Shown piece by piece: positions 8,628 to 17,800 of a stretch of 64,000 bases of DNA. How positions within the stretch are numbered: the first letter of the stretch is position 1; each line of letters opens with the position of its first letter. A program made the translations under genes and the position numbers. Below the pieces are notes generated by a model. That model was not told the DNA's origin. It saw only the letters and a list, made by a program, of their open reading frames with translations, and did no database searches. This DNA comes from JAIQGF01 sp051006995 (GTDB lineage Bacteria > Acidobacteriota > Terriglobia > Terriglobales > Acidobacteriaceae), in the NCBI GenBank assembly GCA_051006995.1, contig JBPCSQ010000014.1, positions 122,524 through 186,523 of the forward strand, written 5' to 3'.

Positions 8628-9608
8628 GTGGCCTTGTCCGCCGAACTAACACCACAATTGGCGACCGCCGTCATCCAGGTGGAGAACCTTCGACACCTCT
8701 ACGACGGCCGCCCGGCGCTGGACGGTGTCTCCTTCGACGTCCGCCCGGCGGAGATTTTCGGCCTTCTCGGACCCAACGGCAGCGGCAAAACCACGCTATT
8801 TCGGATTTTGAGCACGCTCATGCTCCCCAGTTCCGGCCGTGCCGTGGTCCAAGGACACGATGCCGCCACCGACCCCAGTGCGCTTCGCCGCCACATCGGC
8901 GTAGTGTTCCAGGCACAGAGCATTGATGTGAAGCTCACGGCCGAGGAGAACCTTCGCCACGTCGGCCACCTTTACGGCCTGAGTGGGAAAGCCCTGAAGG
9001 ACAGGATTGCGGAAATGCTGGGTCGTGTCGGTCTCGCCGACCGCGCCCACGAGCGCGCCGAGACGTTCTCCGGGGGCATGCAGCGCCGCCTGGAGCTGGC
9101 CAAGGGCCTGTTGCATCATCCCTCGGTGCTGCTGCTCGATGAGCCCACCACCGGCCTCGACCCCGGCGCCCGCCGCGACCTCTGGCAATATCTGCATACG
9201 CTGCGTGAGCAGGAGCATGTCACCGTTATCGTTACCACGCACCTGATGGAAGAGGCCGAGCGCTGTGATCGCCTGGCTATCCTCAGCGAAGGCAAGCTGG
9301 TCGCGCTGGGCACGCCCGCGGAACTGAAGCGCGAAATCGGCGGCGACGTTATTCTCCTGGAAGCGGCTAATCCGGAGTCGCTGGCCCTGCGCATCAGCGA
9401 ACGTTTTCACGTGCAGGCCTCCGTCCTGGCCGGCAAGGTCCGCATCGAGCGCGAAAACGGCCACCGCTTCGTTACCGACATCGTGGAGTCATTCCCGGGC
9501 GAAATCCAGGCCATCTCCATCAGCAAGCCGACGCTGGAAGACGTCTTCATCCACCGCACCGGCCACCGCTTCTGGACGGAAGCTGACGTAACGAAGGAAG
9601 GGGTGTGA
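8628..9608 (+). CDS. ABC transporter ATP-binding protein (DrrA/CcmA-type, ABC-2 exporter)
   Basis: Cytoplasmic ATPase of an ABC-2 export system, 326 residues. Walker A is GPNGSGKTT at about residue 48, the signature is FSGGMQRRLELAKGL, Walker B is VLLLDEPTTGLDP, and the switch His is in VTTHLMEEAE. A C-terminal domain of about 100 residues after the nucleotide-binding domain is typical of the drug-exporter DrrA group. The GTG start is an assumption. The permease follows after a repeat spacer. Substrate unknown; its place between haem O synthase and DUF420/CtaM hints at oxidase biogenesis. Confidence 0.9.
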   Translation: MALSAELTPQLATAVIQVENLRHLYDGRPALDGVSFDVRPAEIFGLLGPNGSGKTTLFRILSTLMLPSSGRAVVQGHDAATDPSALRRHIGVVFQAQSIDVKLTAEENLRHVGHLYGLSGKALKDRIAEMLGRVGLADRAHERAETFSGGMQRRLELAKGLLHHPSVLLLDEPTTGLDPGARRDLWQYLHTLREQEHVTVIVTTHLMEEAERCDRLAILSEGKLVALGTPAELKREIGGDVILLEAANPESLALRISERFHVQASVLAGKVRIERENGHRFVTDIVESFPGEIQAISISKPTLEDVFIHRTGHRFWTEADVTKEGV

Positions 9609-9720
9609 AATTTTGTAATTTGTAATTGGTAATTTGTCAGTCTTGGAGTCAGTCCTTGTGCGGCTTCACGGCCGCTATTTCGACGCCGGTCAGATCGCAA
9701 ATTACGAATTTCAAATTCCC
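9607..9720. repeat. Heptad-repeat spacer with inverted arms (TAATTTG / CAAATTA words)
   Basis: The left arm, TAATTTG, TAATTGG, TAATTTG, runs at about 9615-9636. The right arm, CAAATTA, CGAATTT, CAAATTC, runs at 9698-9718. The same word family recurs near 56.05 kb and 57.3 kb. The left arm begins at the stop of the ATPase gene and the right arm ends at the permease start. Confidence 0.65.
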
Positions 9721-9721
9721 A

Positions 9722-10534
9722 ATGGCTACACAGACCCAAACTCTTCCCGTACCCTCGGTAGGTATACTGACGCCCGCGCTCAGCCTTTGGTGGCGCGAGA
9801 TCGTCCGCTTTTACCGCCAGCGCTCTCGCGTCGTCGGCGTGATCGCCTCGCCGGTGTTGTTCTGGATCGTCATTGGGTCCGGCTTCGGCACCTCCTTCCG
9901 CGGCGGCAGCGGACCCGGCAATCAGCACTACCTCGATTACTTCTTCCCCGGCGCGCTCATCATGATCGTGCTCTTCACCTCCATCTTCACCATGATGTCG
10001 GTGATTGAGGATCGCAAGGAAGGCTTTCTGCTGTCCGTGCTGGTTGCGCCGGTTCATCGTTCCGTGATCGTGCTGGGCAAAGTCCTGGGCGGTACCACTC
10101 TCTCGGCCGTGCAAGGACTCATTTTCCTGGCCTTCGCGCCGGCGCTCGGCGTGCATTTCGGCCTGGCGCAGTTCGGCCTCATCGTATTGGCTGTTTTTCT
10201 GGTTTCATTTGCGTTAACGGCGCTGGGCTTTGCCATCGCCTGGCCCATGGATTCGACCCAGGGATTTCATGCGGTCATTAATCTGGGCCTGATCCCACTG
10301 TGGCTGCTCTCCGGCGCCCTGTTCCCGCTGAGCGGCGCTTCGGGCTGGATGCGCCTGCTGATGCGCATCAACCCGCTGACCTACGGGGTCGAGGCCCTGC
10401 GCGACCTGCTGTTTCCCGGCAGCGCCGCATTTTCAGTGACCACCTCGCTCGTGGTGCTGGTCGGCTTCTCCTGGGTCATGTTCGCCCTGGCCTTCGCCAT
10501 CGCCAACCGCCGCACCACCAGACCGGCTGCCTGA
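9722..10534 (+). CDS. ABC-2 type permease
   Basis: A 270-residue ABC-2 family membrane permease, partner of the ATPase upstream. Six helices are predicted, with the typical opening WWREIVRFYRQRSRVVG before helix 1 and the late segment MRINPLTYGVEALRDLLF, which matches the conserved NPLTY..E.LR signature of DrrB-like exporters. The ATG at 9722 directly follows the repeat arm; upstream in-frame codons are repeat sequence and were excluded. Substrate unknown. Confidence 0.9.
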   Translation: MATQTQTLPVPSVGILTPALSLWWREIVRFYRQRSRVVGVIASPVLFWIVIGSGFGTSFRGGSGPGNQHYLDYFFPGALIMIVLFTSIFTMMSVIEDRKEGFLLSVLVAPVHRSVIVLGKVLGGTTLSAVQGLIFLAFAPALGVHFGLAQFGLIVLAVFLVSFALTALGFAIAWPMDSTQGFHAVINLGLIPLWLLSGALFPLSGASGWMRLLMRINPLTYGVEALRDLLFPGSAAFSVTTSLVVLVGFSWVMFALAFAIANRRTTRPAA

Positions 10535-10578
10535 AGATGTAGGAAGAATGTAATTGAAGTGGCGTAGATCAGCCGCCT

Positions 10579-11046
10579 TTGGCTGGATCGGCAAGACGAA
10601 TCGGAGTCCCTACGGATACGATATTCAATCTGTCATCGTTACCCATGGTGAACGCTGCGCTGAATGGAACCAGCGCCGTCCTGATCGCCTCCGCGCGCCG
10701 CTTCGTGCACCGCGGCCAAATCGCCACCCACCGTGCACTCATGCTGGCCGCGGTCGCGACCTCATCGTTATTCTTCGCCTCCTACGTTTATTACCATGCG
10801 CACGTCGGCAGCGTGCATTTCCAGGGTCAAGGCTCTGCGCGCTACGCGTATTTCGCCATCCTGATTACGCACACGATTCTGGCGGCATCCATTCCGCCGC
10901 TGGTCATCATCACGCTCACCCTCGGCCTGCGCCGTCGCGACCAGCGCCACAAGGCCATCGCTCGCTGGACTTACCCCATCTGGATGTATGTGTCCGTCAC
11001 CGGCGTTGTGATTTACTTGATGCTCTATCATTTGTTTCGCGTCTAA
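10579..11046 (+). CDS. DUF420 membrane protein (CtaM-like cytochrome oxidase assembly factor)
   Basis: A DUF420-family protein with four helices. The conserved core HRALMLAAVATSSLFFASYV, then YYHAHVGSVHFQGQG and THTILA with several conserved histidines, is clear. The Bacillus homologue CtaM is needed for aa3 oxidase maturation, which fits the haem A synthesis genes nearby. The family usually starts a few residues before LPMVNAALNG, so the TTG at 10579 is uncertain and the true start may be further in. The stop codon overlaps the next ATG. Confidence 0.85.
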   Translation: MAGSARRIGVPTDTIFNLSSLPMVNAALNGTSAVLIASARRFVHRGQIATHRALMLAAVATSSLFFASYVYYHAHVGSVHFQGQGSARYAYFAILITHTILAASIPPLVIITLTLGLRRRDQRHKAIARWTYPIWMYVSVTGVVIYLMLYHLFRV

Positions 11047-11315
11047 TGGCTGTGCTGAAGCTCAAGATTGATGTTGGCGGAACCCTGGGCGACGCCGCCT
11101 GGAAGAGGCTTCGCCCCTACGAAGAGCAGCAGGCCGCCTATTTCGGCCCGGAATTCGGCTCCAGCGGCAAGTGCAAACACGCTGGTGACGCGCCGCACGC
11201 CAAGGGCGAGTGGATCGGCGCCAAGATCGTGCTCGCCACCCCGCTGCTGGCGCAGTACGCCATGTCGCATTATTTGGAGCAGGAACGGGTACTCGACGCC
11301 GATATCGAGGAGTGA
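11046..11315 (+). CDS. Hypothetical 89-residue protein
   Basis: A small soluble protein beginning MAVLKLKIDVGGTLGDAAW. Its ATG shares a base with the DUF420 stop codon, and its end overlaps the following gene by 4 bp, so all three are probably co-translated. One Cys (SSGKCKHAGD) and several His are present but no recognised motif. Tight coupling supports a real gene. Function unknown; oxidase maturation is a guess from context only. Confidence 0.6.
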   Translation: MAVLKLKIDVGGTLGDAAWKRLRPYEEQQAAYFGPEFGSSGKCKHAGDAPHAKGEWIGAKIVLATPLLAQYAMSHYLEQERVLDADIEE

Positions 11316-12181
11316 ATTTGTCTTCGTTGCCCAACCCTACCGTTGCCGATCCCAACCTCAAGCGCTTGCGCATGTCGGTGCGTAATCGCATCCTGTTCTT
11401 TGTCGTCGCCTGGGCGATCGTGCTCATGCCGTTTCTGTTCTGGCATTCCACGTGGTTTGGCCGCGCGCTCACCGACCGCGAACTCGACCAATACCTCCAC
11501 GAAACCGACAAGCCTCGCCACGTACAGCACGCGCTGGTACAGCTCGGCGAACGCATGGCGCGTCACGACGCCTCCGCGGCGCGCTGGTATCCCGACGCGG
11601 TGCGACTCGCCTCGAGCCCTGTCGACGAAATCCGCAATACGGATGCCTGGATCATGGGCCAGGACACATCGCGCCCTGACTTTCACCAGGCGCTGCTTAC
11701 CCTGCTTCACGATTCATCACCGATGGTGCGCAGCAACGCGGCGCTCTCGCTGGTCCGCTTCGGCGACGCCAGCGGACGCCCGCAGCTGGTGGAGATGTTG
11801 CAGCCCGCGAAGGTTGCGGCGCCGCAAGCAGGCCGCATCAGCGATGTCAGCAAAGCTGGAACGGCGGTGCGCCAGGGCGGAACCGTTGCCAAGCTGAATA
11901 CCGGCAGCTCCGAGATTGAGCTGCGCACGCCAATTGCAGGGCGTATCCGCTCGCTGGCTGTGGATCGTGGTGCGCAGGTACAGGGCGGCGCGCCGGTCGC
12001 GATCGTCGATCCTGCCGGCGATCAGGTGTGGGAAGCGCTGCGCGCGCTCTACCTGGTGGGAGAAAAAGATGATCTGCCCGCGATCGAACCGTACAAAGCT
12101 GGTTCCGCGGATCTGGCCGACCGCGTTCGCCAGCAGGCAATTCTGACGGAGAAGGCGATTCTCAATCGGTCCGCGAAATAG
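11312..12181 (+). CDS. Membrane-anchored HEAT-repeat protein with an inserted lipoyl-like domain
   Basis: A 289-residue protein. One helix (ILFFVVAWAIVLMPFLFWH) lies near residues 25-43. A HEAT-like segment follows (LLTLLHDSSPMVRSNAALSL, residues about 130-160). Residues about 175-230 read as a biotinyl/lipoyl-like hybrid-motif domain (GTAVRQGGTVAKL, then TPIAGRIRSLAVDRGAQVQ, GGAPVAIVDP) without the usual modifiable lysine context. After it the helical repeat resumes (EALRALYLVGEKDDLPAI). The GTG start overlaps the previous stop (GTGA). Role unknown; a scaffold or export adaptor at the membrane is possible. Confidence 0.7.
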   Translation: MNLSSLPNPTVADPNLKRLRMSVRNRILFFVVAWAIVLMPFLFWHSTWFGRALTDRELDQYLHETDKPRHVQHALVQLGERMARHDASAARWYPDAVRLASSPVDEIRNTDAWIMGQDTSRPDFHQALLTLLHDSSPMVRSNAALSLVRFGDASGRPQLVEMLQPAKVAAPQAGRISDVSKAGTAVRQGGTVAKLNTGSSEIELRTPIAGRIRSLAVDRGAQVQGGAPVAIVDPAGDQVWEALRALYLVGEKDDLPAIEPYKAGSADLADRVRQQAILTEKAILNRSAK

Positions 12182-12259
12182 AAAAGCGCACTGCGCGTGC
12201 GCTTCTCGCGATCCTGCGATGTACAGGCAAAAGCGAATGGTTAAGAGCCAAGAGCTGTT

Positions 12260-12634
12260 TCAGTACGGCATTACCCCAACTTCTTTCTCTACTTCGTCCG
12301 TATCCACCATCGCGATCGCGTCCCAGGGACAGCCGTCGAGAAATGCTCCGTCGGGGCCCTTGCTGGTGCACTTCTTGCAGCCAATGCACAGCAGCGGATC
12401 CACCTGGATGCGCCCGAACGGCGGATGGTCTTCGTCCGGCACCCAGAACATGCAGTCTTCCACCGGACAGTACTCCACGCAGGCTGGCGAGCCGGCGCAC
12501 CCGGTGCAGCACTCAGTTATCACCGCCAGTTCTTTGGGCTTCTTCTTGCGAACCGTGGTCAGCCCCTTGGAGCGAGGCTCGTGCTTCAGTTCGTCGGGAA
12601 CCAAGCCAGGTGCGGGTTGCGGTTGAGTGGACAT
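12260..12634 (-). CDS. Ferredoxin-like 4Fe-4S protein
   Basis: A 124-residue soluble protein with two cysteine clusters, ECCTGCAGSPACVEYCPVED and LCIGCKKCTSKGPDGAFLDG followed by CPWDAI. It resembles bacterial 2[4Fe-4S] ferredoxins with extended spacing between cysteines in each cluster. A basic N-terminal stretch (TTVRKKKPKE) precedes the fold. It stands alone on the minus strand, so its redox partner cannot be deduced. Confidence 0.82.
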   Translation of the reverse strand: MSTQPQPAPGLVPDELKHEPRSKGLTTVRKKKPKELAVITECCTGCAGSPACVEYCPVEDCMFWVPDEDHPPFGRIQVDPLLCIGCKKCTSKGPDGAFLDGCPWDAIAMVDTDEVEKEVGVMPY

Positions 12635-12683
12635 TTCGCTTCAAGTGCTCCGTACGCTCAGATATAGACTGACAACTGACAGG

Positions 12684-12968
12684 CTATTTCGCCGCCATAT
12701 GTTCGCCAAGGGCGGCTTCCACGTCGTCGGGCGTCAGCTTTTCGCCGTCATTCATGCGCTTCAGGATGGACTCCACAATTTCTTTCGCCTCTTCTTTGCG
12801 GTAATCACGAATAAAACCGTCGTAGAAGTGCTCGCCGCTCATGGCGCGGTTAATCTCCCACTCTTTATTGTTCTCGTTGAGCTCGGTGTAATAGACCACT
12901 CGGTACTTGCCGGTATAGGCGGCTTCCCGGTAGATCTCGAACATCACCTTGGCGGATTCCATTGCCAT
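12684..12968 (-). CDS. Conserved-looking hypothetical protein, 94 residues
   Basis: A small, highly charged soluble protein (FEIYREAAYTGKYRVVYYTE, then KEEAKEIVESILKRMNDGE). The C-terminal half is helical and amphipathic. No domain is recognised. Codon usage matches the neighbours and no better frame competes, so it is probably real. Function unknown. Confidence 0.6.
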   Translation of the reverse strand: MAMESAKVMFEIYREAAYTGKYRVVYYTELNENNKEWEINRAMSGEHFYDGFIRDYRKEEAKEIVESILKRMNDGEKLTPDDVEAALGEHMAAK

Positions 12969-13066
12969 CCGTACCCATCCTCAATTGCTTTGGATTCATT
13001 GTATCGCAGCGGGATGCGAAATCCGCAGCCCGCACAACTCTTCGTTAGAATCAATGTCAGACTCCC

Positions 13067-13723
13067 ATGGCGACCTATTTCAGCAAAGAACTCTTCGACT
13101 TCCTGCGGCGGCTGAAACGTAACAACCGGCGCGAATGGTTCCTGAGACACAGGCAGGAGTACGAGACGTACGGGCGCGACGCGGCGCTGCGGTTTATTAG
13201 CGACTTTGCCACGCCACTGTACGAGATCAGCCCGCAGTTGCGGGCCGATCCGCGCCGTTCGCTGTTTCGCATCTACCGTGACACGCGCTTCTCCCATGAC
13301 AAGAAGCCGTACAAGTTTCACCTGGCAATGCGCTTCTCGCATCCCGGCAAGGACGTGCATTCGCCCGGCTACTACCTGCACATCGAGCCCGAGGGCTGCT
13401 TTGCGGCGGCCGGGCTGTGGCATCCGGAGATGCCGGTGTTGCTGAGAGTGCGCGGCGCGATCGTCTCGCGGGCCGCTGAATGGCGAAAAGTGCGGCGCCT
13501 GGTGAACTGGGACGACGCCGGCAAGCTCAGCCGGCCGCCGCGCGGATTCCCCTGCGATCACGAATTCGTCGAAGACCTGAAGCTACGCGATATCGGCAGC
13601 TCCGTCGCCTTCACCGACAAGCAGGTGACCGGTCCCAGGTTCATGGAGACATTCGTGGATGCCTGCCATGAAATGGAGCCACTGGTGCGGTTCTTGAGCG
13701 GTGCGGTGGGCCTCAAGTTCTGA
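13067..13723 (+). CDS. DUF2461 family protein
   Basis: A 218-residue protein of the DUF2461/TIGR02453 family. Diagnostic segments are LFDFLRRLKRNNRREWF at the N terminus, RIYRDTRFSHDKKPYKFH near residue 70, and GYYLHIEPEGCFAAAGLWHP near residue 103. The family is widespread and of unknown biochemical function. It is a single-gene unit; a heptad-repeat spacer follows its stop. Confidence 0.9.
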   Translation: MATYFSKELFDFLRRLKRNNRREWFLRHRQEYETYGRDAALRFISDFATPLYEISPQLRADPRRSLFRIYRDTRFSHDKKPYKFHLAMRFSHPGKDVHSPGYYLHIEPEGCFAAAGLWHPEMPVLLRVRGAIVSRAAEWRKVRRLVNWDDAGKLSRPPRGFPCDHEFVEDLKLRDIGSSVAFTDKQVTGPRFMETFVDACHEMEPLVRFLSGAVGLKF

Positions 13724-13733
13724 ACAAAGCCAC

Positions 13734-13782
13734 GAGCCGCGAGCCCCGAGTGCAGACTCGCGGCGCGGGGCTCGCGGCTATT
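13734..13782. repeat. Heptad-repeat hairpin (GAGCCGC / GGCTCGC words)
   Basis: GAGCCGC, GAGCCCC, GAGTGCA is followed by its near-complement GACTCGC, GGCGCGG, GGCTCGC. The words step by 7 bp and could fold into a strong hairpin between the convergent DUF2461 and VOC genes. Related words reappear inside the 3' end of mobA. Confidence 0.7.
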
Positions 13783-13784
13783 TC

Positions 13785-14246
13785 CTACTTCATCGCGGCC
13801 ATGCGCCGCTTCATCTCTTCCGGGGTGACGTCCTCGACGTGCGTCGCGATGGTCCACTGGTGGCCGAATGGGTCGTAGATGGTCGCACTGCGGTCGCCGT
13901 AGAACTTGTCCTGGACATCCTCATGCACCGTAGCGCCGTTCGAGACCGCTTTCTTAAACACTGCGTCCACCTCGGGCACGTAGATCATGATGGCCGAAGC
14001 AGTGCCGCCGATGGTCTGCGGGCTGACGGCTTTCCTCTGCGGAAATTCGTCGGCCAGCATGACGAACGAGTCGCCGATCTTGATCTCGGCATGGCCGATT
14101 TTGCCGTCAGGCATCGGGAACCGCATGATCTCGGTGGCGCCGAAGACGCTTTTGTACCAGTCCAGCGCCCTGGCGGCGTTCTTGACGATCAGATAGGGGG
14201 TCACGGTGTGGTAGCCGGCGGGAGTGTAGTGGGTCGTCGTGGGCAT
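13785..14246 (-). CDS. VOC family protein (PhnB-like glyoxalase fold)
   Basis: A 153-residue vicinal-oxygen-chelate protein. It has the PhnB-type pattern: VTPYLIVKNAARALDWYKSV at the start, FPMPDGKIGHAEIKIGDS in the middle, and FYGDRSATIYDPFGHQWTIA near the end. The ATG at 14246 has a good GGAGG upstream; an in-frame extension to 14360 was rejected. Such proteins bind metals or small molecules, and this one's substrate is unknown. Confidence 0.88.
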   Translation of the reverse strand: MPTTTHYTPAGYHTVTPYLIVKNAARALDWYKSVFGATEIMRFPMPDGKIGHAEIKIGDSFVMLADEFPQRKAVSPQTIGGTASAIMIYVPEVDAVFKKAVSNGATVHEDVQDKFYGDRSATIYDPFGHQWTIATHVEDVTPEEMKRRMAAMK

Positions 14247-14296
14247 CGGAACCTCCGAATGGATAGATGATTGGGTCGCAACGGGGTTGCGCGCTC

Positions 14297-14728
14297 CTAC
14301 ACGTTCCTTAGACGAGTCTGAATGTGTATTTCCGAAGTGAGTGTCCGGTGCACTGGACACTTATTCGCAATTTCGAGCAGGCGTTGCCTTTGCTCATCGG
14401 AGAGGTCGCCCTCCAGCGTGATCTCTCTTTCGATCTGATCGATCATTCCTGCCTTCGTCTCGCAGTCCATACAGTCTTGAGCGTGAATCTTGTTATGGCT
14501 CAGCCGCACTTGGACGCCGGCCAAGGCCCACTGTTTCCGGTTCGCATACATACGCAAGGTCATGCTGGTGCATGCACCGAGAGCGGCGAGCAAGAGTTCG
14601 TACGGGTTGGGACCGGTGTCGCCACCGCCTGCGGAGACCGGTTCATCCGCCTGGAACTGGTGTGGCCCTATCGAGATCGCTTGCCGCAATCCCGCGCCTG
14701 CCGAGGTCACCAAGACGCTTCTCTGCAT
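14297..14728 (-). CDS. OsmC-family protein
   Basis: A 143-residue OsmC/Ohr-type protein. The two redox cysteines of the family are seen in LLAALGACTSMTLRMYA (about residue 53) and ANKCPVHRTL (about residue 124). Such enzymes reduce organic hydroperoxides with thiol or dithiol cofactors. The start MQRSVLVTS is straightforward. An extra CMDCE motif in the middle could bind a metal. Confidence 0.9.
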   Translation of the reverse strand: MQRSVLVTSAGAGLRQAISIGPHQFQADEPVSAGGGDTGPNPYELLLAALGACTSMTLRMYANRKQWALAGVQVRLSHNKIHAQDCMDCETKAGMIDQIEREITLEGDLSDEQRQRLLEIANKCPVHRTLTSEIHIQTRLRNV

Positions 14729-14772
14729 GGTTCATCCTTCACTGAAAGTACTCAACGGGCGCTCCGCATAAG

Positions 14773-14799
14773 AAAAAGCCCTCCGCACGCGCGGAGGGC
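14773..14799 (-). terminator. Intrinsic terminator after the dehydratase-like operon
   Basis: A perfect 9-bp stem GCCCTCCGC/GCGGAGGGC with a 4-nt loop is followed on the minus strand by a T5 tract. It lies 25 nt beyond the stop of the 1200-residue activase gene. Confidence 0.85.
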
Positions 14800-14823
14800 A
14801 AATGCCAGGCAGCGAGAACGAGC

Positions 14824-17800
14824 CTAGTCTCCCGCCAGCTCCACCAGGTCGGACTGCGAAGGCTGCATGGCGCCGATCTGGATCAGTTCTTGGGGCGCGT
14901 GCTCGTCGGCCGAACCGCAGCCGCCGGTGGTCTTGGCGCCCAGGCTGGCCGCCAGCCGCAACTCGTGACGCAGCCGTTGCTCGAACTGATGCAACTGCTC
15001 GTCAATCGTGTGCTTTTTCTGGCCCTCGCGCACCATGTCTTCGCGGTAGCGCTTCAGGAAGTAGCCGATGGTCTCGACCCTGATCTTGATCGAGCCGCTG
15101 GGCTTGTTCTCGTCAATGTCCTTGAAGCAGAAGTACGGCGTGCCCGAGTGCTCCACGATCTCCTCGATTACGGTGTAGATCGGGGCATCGTGACCGCACT
15201 TGAAGCTGGAAAGCTCCAAGGCGATCAGGTTGGGATGGCGCGCGATGTACTTCGCCGCCCAGACCTTGCGCGAGGTGTTCTCCGAATAGGAGTTCTTCCA
15301 GGCGTCGGAAACATCCAGCGGGTGCGAAATCACGCCCGCCTTCACATCGTCGCCAAACAGCTTCCACAGGGTGTCTTCGTCCAGCGGCAGCGAGTCCTGC
15401 GAGAAGATCGGGTACCCGAGCTTCTGGAACTCTTCCAGGATCTCGTGATTGATGCCGGGATCGTTGTGGTACGGACGCCCCAGCAGCACGATGCCGAGCC
15501 GGGTTTCTTTCTCCAGCTTGGAGAGGATTTCGCGCGCGGCGCCGCGCATGATGTCATTGTCGAACTTCTTCAGCGCCTTATAGCCTTCCTCGCAAGCGCG
15601 GAAGTTCTCTTCTTCGCTCAAACCGAGGATGTCTTTCCAGTCCTCGTACATCTGGCGGTGCGAGGCCTTGGGGTCGTCCAGTTCGATAAGCGTGTCCTTC
15701 CAGATGACGCCCTTCTCGGTGAACAGGTCGGATTCCTTGGTGAACGCGGCCTTCACCGACGCCGGGGTGGCCGTCACCGTGGGGCAGGCGCGGCTGGCCT
15801 GCACGTCTTTCAGGAAGGTCGGGATCGAGTCAATCATTGGGAAGAAGATAACGTCGAGCTGCTTCTTCGCATGAATGACGTAGAGCAAATTGTGCACGTG
15901 CGGAATGCCGACCTTGGACGGGAAGCACGGATCAATGGCGCCGCGCTTCGCGCCCTCCTTATACAACTGCTCGCTGGTGTATTCCGACCAGAACAGGTTC
16001 TCGCTCTTCAGCCCGAGCGCCTGGAAGTAGGCGGTAAAGAACGGCCCGCAGGAGTACATGTTGAGCGCCTTGGGCATGCCGATCTTGATTTCGGCGCGCT
16101 TCTTCATCAGCTCGGCGCGCTTCTTCTGCGTTGCGGTGAACTGAAGCTTGGGCAGCGGATCGGCTACCACCGGGGGATCGTAATCCTTGAAAGCCGCCTT
16201 AGCAGCCAGTTCCACCAGGTTCGGGTTTTCTTTCTTGATGGCGTCAATGTCGCCCTTGATGACTCTCATCTCCTCGACGTTCTCCACCGTTCCCTTTTCG
16301 CAGGTGGCGATGATGAGCCGCTGCGCGCCCTCGGCGAGCGGAACTTTGGTCTTGGCCGGCGGGCGGTAATTCGGGTTCGGCGTCAACGTCTTGACGTCAA
16401 TGAAGGTGCGCAGGCATTTGTTCTTGCAGAAGTAGCAGCGCGTCGCTTCGTTGCGCGCGGTGGTGTAAGTGATAGAGGCCACCTGGTCCAGCCCGATGAA
16501 GGTGGTCTGCTTGCCGTTCTCCCACAGCCGCACCGCCTCGAAGGCGCAACCGATGGCGCCGGCCTCGCCGCAGTGCTGGTGAACGATAACCTCGGGCTTG
16601 ATCTCCTTGCCCTTGAAACGCGACTCGATGAAGTCCACCTGCGACTTCACCGCCGCCAGGTTATGCTGCGTGCCGCCCTGGAGAATGAACTTGTGCCCGA
16701 TGGCGCTCAGGTTCGGAATCTGCGAAACGTACAGCCAGATGTTCTTGGGCAGCACATTGCACAGCCCGGCCATGATCTCTTCCGGCTTCCAGCCCTGGCG
16801 CTGGAAGTCCACGATGTCGGACTGCATGAACACGGCGCAGCCGTAGCCGAACTGCGGGAATCCCTTGGCGTTGAAGGCGATGTCGGCAAATTCCTCGACC
16901 TTGAAGCCGAAGCTTTCGCAGGTGCCCTGCAGGAAATAGCCATTGCCGGCCGAGCACTGCGTGTTCAGCTTGAAGTCCTTCACGCGGCCATCTTTCAGAA
17001 TGATGATCTTGATGTCCTGGCCGCCAACGTCGCAGATAACGTCCGCGTCGGCATAGAAATGAAGAGCCGCTTGGGTGTGGGCAACGGTCTCCACCAGCGC
17101 CACGTCGGCGCCGACGGCGTCCTTCAGGATGTCCTTGGCATAGCCGGTGGTACCTACACCTAATACTTTAAGTGTTGCGCCTTGGTCGCTGACCTGCTTG
17201 GCTACTTTAGCCACGACCTCCTGGGTATCTTCGATCGGATTTCCGCGCGAAAGCTGGTAGGTCTTGCAGAGGACGTTGCGGTCCTTGTCCACCAGCACGG
17301 CCTTGGTGGAAGTCGAGCCGCCGTCAATGCCGATGAAGCCCTCGACCACCTGTCCGGGCTGGAACGTAGTGGCAACGAACTTCTTCTTGGTGTATTTCTG
17401 CTTGAAAGCTTCGAGCTCGTCCGGCGATTTCGCCAGTGCTTGCGCGCCGCCCTTCTTGGCTTTTTCCTGAGCGCGGCCCTCGGTCATGTACCACTCGAGC
17501 TTGTCATAGCCGACATAGACGCCGATGCCGGGGTCTTCCGATTTGCCGTACTCAACCGCACCGATGCAGGCGAAGTACTGGGCATTGTCGGGCGTGGTAA
17601 TCAGGTCTTCGGGATTCACGCCCTCGGGCAATGGGTAATTGCGCTCTTCCCAAATCTTCGGAATGTTGACCTTCCAGCAGTCGCGCATGCCCTTGATGTA
17701 GCAATTGGGGCCGCCGAGCAGGAGCACGACCGGACGCAGCGTGTTGCCGCGCGTCAGCACCGAAAGGTTCTGCTGGATGATGGACTCGAACAGCGAGGCC

